Source: Ruminococcus sp. CAG:382
Lineage (GTDB): Bacteria > Bacillota > Clostridia > Oscillospirales > CAG-382
Length of the DNA: 8,208 nucleotides
Reading direction: 5' to 3'
NCBI GenBank assembly: GCA_000433115.1
Contig: FR892210.1
Location: forward strand, 6,004-14,211
Each line of letters starts with the position of its first letter. Within the stretch, counting starts at the first letter, position 1. Positions 6,319-8,208 of the stretch are shown in pieces. The position numbers were made by a program, and so were the translations under genes. The notes beneath the pieces are model-generated. The model was not told where the DNA came from and did not search any database. It saw nothing but the letters and a program-made list of their open reading frames with translations.

Positions 6319-7693
6319 GGTAAAATCGGTTCTTGACAAGCAGTTTCAGCCTATGAGCCTTGTCGTCCGCGAAATGTGCGAGGCAACAAAGGAAGACGGA
6401 CAGGATATCGTGATCGGCATCGTTCGTAATAACGGCTACGTTTCCGCATACAAAACCCGTATTTATAAAGACGGCGTCGGTAAGGACGACGTGAATTTCA
6501 GATTCATCGAAAGAATGGTCAAGGCGCTCCTCTGGGTGCGCGGCGGCTATAAGATAATCATTGCCGGCTCCCCCGTTGTCGGCGAGAAAATAAAAGCCGC
6601 ATATGCAAAGGGCGGTCTGCGCGACTTTGATAACGGCTTCATGGCAAGATGCTATGAGCATCCGTTCGAGGTCGAGGTCACCGACCTTGCGCATGCACCC
6701 GTGACGGCTGAATCCACCTCTCCCGTGGGCAGACACTTAAACGGCTGCCGTATCGGCTTTGACGCGGGCGGAAGCGACAGAAAGGTTTCCGCAGTCATCG
6801 ACGGCGAATCCGTTTATTCCGAGGAAGTCGTCTGGTTCCCCAAGCTTCAGTCCGACCCCAAATATCATCACGACGGCGTGTACGAGGCAATGAAGACCGC
6901 CGCAAGCCATATGCCCCGCGTTGACGCAATCGGCGTTTCGTCCGCAGGCGTGTATGTTGACAACAAAATTATGATAGGCTCGCTGTTCCTCAAGGTTTCC
7001 GACGAGGACTTTGAAAAGCATATCAAGCATATGTATACCGACATCGCAAAGGAGCTTTCCGCCGAATACGGCAAGGAAATTCCGATCGAGGTCGCAAACG
7101 ACGGCGACGTTACCGCCCTTGCGGGCGCAATGGACCTTAACGACAATAACGTTCTCGGCGTCGCAATGGGTACCAGCGAAGCCGGCGGCTATGTTGACGG
7201 CAACGGCAATATCACCGGCTGGCTCAACGAGCTTGCGTTCGTTCCCGTTGACTTCTGCGAAAACGCAATGGTTGACGAGTGGTCGGGTGACTATGGCTGC
7301 GGCGTCAAGTATTTCAGCCAGGACGGCGTTATCAAGCTCGCTCCGCTTGCGGGCATCGAGCTTGACGAAAAGCTGTCCCCCGCAGAAAAGCTCAAGGTAG
7401 TCCAGAACCTTATGAAGGAAGGCGACGAAAGAGCAAAGAAAATATACGAAAACATCGGTGTCTATTTCGGCTACGAAATTGCGTTCTATACCGAATTCTT
7501 CGATATCAAACATGTACTTATTATGGGACGTGTCACCAGCGGAGAGGGCGGCGTGCTGCTTCTGAACAAAGCTCAGGAAGTCCTTGACAAGGAATTCCCC
7601 GAAATCGCAAAGAAGCTGGAGCTGCATATCCCCGATGAATCCAGCCGTCGCGTAGGTCAGTCCGTCGCAGCGGCAAGCCTTCCCAACGCATAA
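6308..7693 (+). CDS. ROK-family-like sugar kinase fold protein with N-terminal extension
   Basis: The 461-residue protein overlaps nagA by 11 nt and has GGAGG (6292-6296) inside nagA, so the two are co-translated. From about residue 148 it has an actin/hexokinase-like ATPase layout of ROK type: phosphate-1 loop GFDAGGSDRKVS (150-161), a region matching the ROK catalytic aspartate, EVANDGDVTALAG (D265), phosphate-2-like GVAMGTSEAGG (284-294), and a late glycine segment MGRVTSGEGG (406-415). The usual ROK zinc motif CxCGxxGCxE is absent; the corresponding stretch reads DEWSGDYGCG (323-332). Residues 1-145 form an extra domain I cannot name. I recall similar long ROK proteins in gut Clostridia. 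The neighbour suggests an amino-sugar substrate or a regulatory role; neither is shown by the sequence. Confidence 0.8.
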   Translation: MELKVKSVLDKQFQPMSLVVREMCEATKEDGQDIVIGIVRNNGYVSAYKTRIYKDGVGKDDVNFRFIERMVKALLWVRGGYKIIIAGSPVVGEKIKAAYAKGGLRDFDNGFMARCYEHPFEVEVTDLAHAPVTAESTSPVGRHLNGCRIGFDAGGSDRKVSAVIDGESVYSEEVVWFPKLQSDPKYHHDGVYEAMKTAASHMPRVDAIGVSSAGVYVDNKIMIGSLFLKVSDEDFEKHIKHMYTDIAKELSAEYGKEIPIEVANDGDVTALAGAMDLNDNNVLGVAMGTSEAGGYVDGNGNITGWLNELAFVPVDFCENAMVDEWSGDYGCGVKYFSQDGVIKLAPLAGIELDEKLSPAEKLKVVQNLMKEGDERAKKIYENIGVYFGYEIAFYTEFFDIKHVLIMGRVTSGEGGVLLLNKAQEVLDKEFPEIAKKLELHIPDESSRRVGQSVAAASLPNA

Positions 7694-7705
7694 CAGACAA
7701 AACCG

Positions 7706-7739
7706 CGGGGCTGTGTCAGACAAAAATGGCTCGGCCCCG
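7706..7739 (+). terminator. Terminator-like hairpin after the nagA-ROK unit
   Basis: CGGGGCTG (7706-7713) pairs with CGGCCCCG (7732-7739), 8 bp with one G-U pair, around an 18-nt loop. It begins 13 nt after the ROK stop codon. It is followed by TATTATAT rather than a clean T-run, so termination strength is uncertain. The hairpin overlaps the spacer of the probable next promoter. Confidence 0.5.
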
Positions 7740-7745
7740 TATTAT
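7717..7745 (+). promoter_or_regulatory. Probable promoter of the THF riboswitch transcript
   Basis: CAGACA (-35, 7717-7722; matches TTGACA at four positions), a 17-bp spacer, and TATTAT (-10, 7740-7745). The predicted start near 7752 would place the first nucleotide a few bases before the aptamer at 7758, exactly where a riboswitch promoter should be. The -35 is weak, and the element overlaps the upstream terminator hairpin. Confidence 0.5.
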
Positions 7746-7757
7746 ATAACAAAACAA

Positions 7758-7888
7758 TTGCAGAGTAGGCTCATCCGCGTAGGGGCAAAAAGCCCCGCAG
7801 TGCCTTGTGAACAGGGAGTTGACACAGGGACGAAAGGGAACGCAGAACGTGCGTTTTTCCGCGGTGGGTGAGCCGCATCCCGCTGAAA
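7758..7888 (+). promoter_or_regulatory. Tetrahydrofolate (THF-I) riboswitch aptamer
   Basis: The RNA matches the THF riboswitch block by block, compared from memory with the Eubacterium siraeum aptamer. P1 is TTGCAG/CTGAAA with one G-A mismatch. The conserved GAGTAG follows (7763-7768). P2 is GGCTCATCCGC (7768-7778) with GCGGTGGGTGAGCC (7861-7874), 11 consecutive pairs including two wobbles. P3 is CCTTGTG (7803-7809) with CACAGGG (7823-7829), closing the loop AACAGGGAGTTGA. The conserved ACGAA is at 7830-7834. P4 contains AACGCA-GAACG-TGCGTT (7839-7855). CGCGGTG and GCATCC-like GCATCCCGC end the aptamer. Loop GGGA (7814-7817) can pair with TCCC (7878-7881), the class-defining pseudoknot. An extra hairpin GGGGC-AAAAA-GCCCC (7782-7796) sits between P2 and P3. 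The class senses reduced folates and usually represses folate transport or biosynthesis genes. Confidence 0.9.
7782..7796 (+). other. Extra hairpin inserted in the riboswitch between P2 and P3
   Basis: GGGGC-AAAAA-GCCCC is a perfect 5-bp stem with a 5-nt A loop. In the reference THF aptamer as I recall it, only a few nucleotides (UUAAGUG) connect the CGCG end of P2 to P3; here about 17 nt are added. It has no following T-run, so it is not a terminator. Confidence 0.8.
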
Positions 7889-7978
7889 CTATGTTTTTGC
7901 GCGCACCTCTGCACCGATAAAAACGAGGCAAAGTGATTGCGGGTTTATATCCGCGTCCGCCTCCGACTGAGGTGTAAA
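7889..7978 (+). promoter_or_regulatory. Riboswitch expression platform with sequestered ribosome binding site
   Basis: The ribosome binding site GAGG (7969-7972) lies in a 6-bp hairpin: CGCCTC (7958-7963), loop CGACT, GAGGTG (7969-7974), with one wobble. A competing partner, GAGGC (7925-7929), can pair with GCCTC (7959-7963) and would free the site. GCGG (7939-7942) with CCGC (7951-7954) is a further small hairpin. There is no strong terminator, so translational control is the more likely mode. Which fold goes with bound ligand is not settled by eye. Confidence 0.5.
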
Positions 7979-8208
7979 ATGAAATCAAATCGCACGACCT
8001 TCATCACTTTCGGCACATTTCTTTGTGTTGCCTGCGGCGCGTTCGCGCTGTCATTTTTGTTTTATCTCACCGGAGCACCGCTCCTCATAACCGAGATAAT
8101 TCTCGTCCTTCTTGCCGCCTTCGGCGTATATCTGATAATAAGGGGCGTAAAGCTTCCGAAAACGGTACCGCTTTCCCGACGGGAAGCGACTGTTCGCCTT
8201 GCCGTCAC
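7979..8208 (+). CDS. Membrane protein under THF riboswitch control, N-terminal part
   Basis: The ATG (7979-7981) has GAGG 6 nt upstream, and the frame stays open to the window edge (76 complete codons, partial). Two hydrophobic segments, about residues 8-30 (FITFGTFLCVACGAF onward) and 35-54, are separated by a short YLTGAP turn, forming a membrane hairpin. A loop KLPKTVPLSRREATVRLAV follows and runs into the edge. I do not recognise the family from this part. THF riboswitches commonly precede the folate-specific ECF transporter S component (folT) or folate biosynthesis genes. The ending SRREATVRLAV could lead into the first helix of such an S component after an N-terminal extension, but this is inference from the riboswitch, not from homology seen here. 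Confidence 0.7.
   Translation, partial: MKSNRTTFITFGTFLCVACGAFALSFLFYLTGAPLLITEIILVLLAAFGVYLIIRGVKLPKTVPLSRREATVRLAV

Noticed and set aside
6737..7723. Long minus-strand open frame opposite the ROK-like gene
   Set aside because: It mirrors the codon bias of the sense gene and has no family features; the sense protein has clear ATPase motifs and is coupled to nagA.
7819..7824. Perfect TTGACA as a -35 box
   Set aside because: No -10 lies 16-18 bp downstream, and the bases belong to the P3 loop and stem of the riboswitch.
7839..7858. AACGCA-loop-TGCGTT followed by TTT as an intrinsic terminator
   Set aside because: It coincides with the P4 arm of the THF aptamer, whose conserved 3' half follows immediately; termination here would destroy the aptamer.
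7716..7988. Minus-strand open frame of about 90 residues over the riboswitch
   Set aside because: The region is explained by riboswitch structure on the plus strand, and the peptide resembles nothing.
1..8208. CRISPR arrays, insertion sequences, phage genes or defence systems
   Set aside because: No repeat arrays, terminal inverted repeats, transposase or integrase motifs were seen; the gene content is mainly housekeeping.

Overview
The window looks like a chromosomal segment of a Gram-positive, Clostridia-like bacterium, probably Oscillospiraceae/Ruminococcaceae-type. This rests on the tetrahydrofolate riboswitch (a largely Firmicutes RNA class), strong GGAGG-type ribosome binding sites, 17-bp-spaced sigma-A promoters, and moderately GC-rich genes separated by AT-rich promoter islands. 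The organism call is inference from content; no species marker is present.

Left part (1-2530, minus strand): a recombination/repair operon read right to left as ruvC, ruvA, ruvB, then a class I SAM-dependent methyltransferase that runs off the left edge. A near-consensus promoter at 2572-2600 drives it. It fires divergently from a second promoter (2664-2692) serving acpP (acyl carrier protein) and, 6 nt downstream, a phosphoglycolate-phosphatase-like HAD hydrolase.

Middle (3640-5142, plus strand): a third strong promoter (3665-3693) drives a membrane protein with a DUF3137 domain, then a lemA-family gene sharing one base with its stop. The lemA gene is broken. A 23-bp insertion, bounded by a 16-bp direct repeat, shifts the frame after residue 44; removing it restores a collinear LemA protein of about 166 residues.

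Right part (5179-7693, plus strand): nagA (N-acetylglucosamine-6-phosphate deacetylase) overlaps by 11 nt an unusual ROK-fold protein with an N-terminal extension and no recognisable ROK zinc motif. The pair suggests amino-sugar catabolism.

Right end (7694-8208): a terminator-like hairpin overlaps a probable promoter. It is followed by a tetrahydrofolate (THF-I) riboswitch at about 7758-7888 that carries an extra hairpin compared with the reference aptamer as I recall it. Next comes a leader able to sequester the ribosome binding site, then the start of a membrane protein gene cut by the window edge. The riboswitch implies that this gene, or its operon, serves folate transport or one-carbon metabolism.

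The clearest non-routine items are the riboswitch variant with its unidentified target, the repeat-bounded frameshift in lemA, and the nagA-linked ROK variant. I saw no CRISPR array, tRNA, rRNA, insertion sequence or phage gene.
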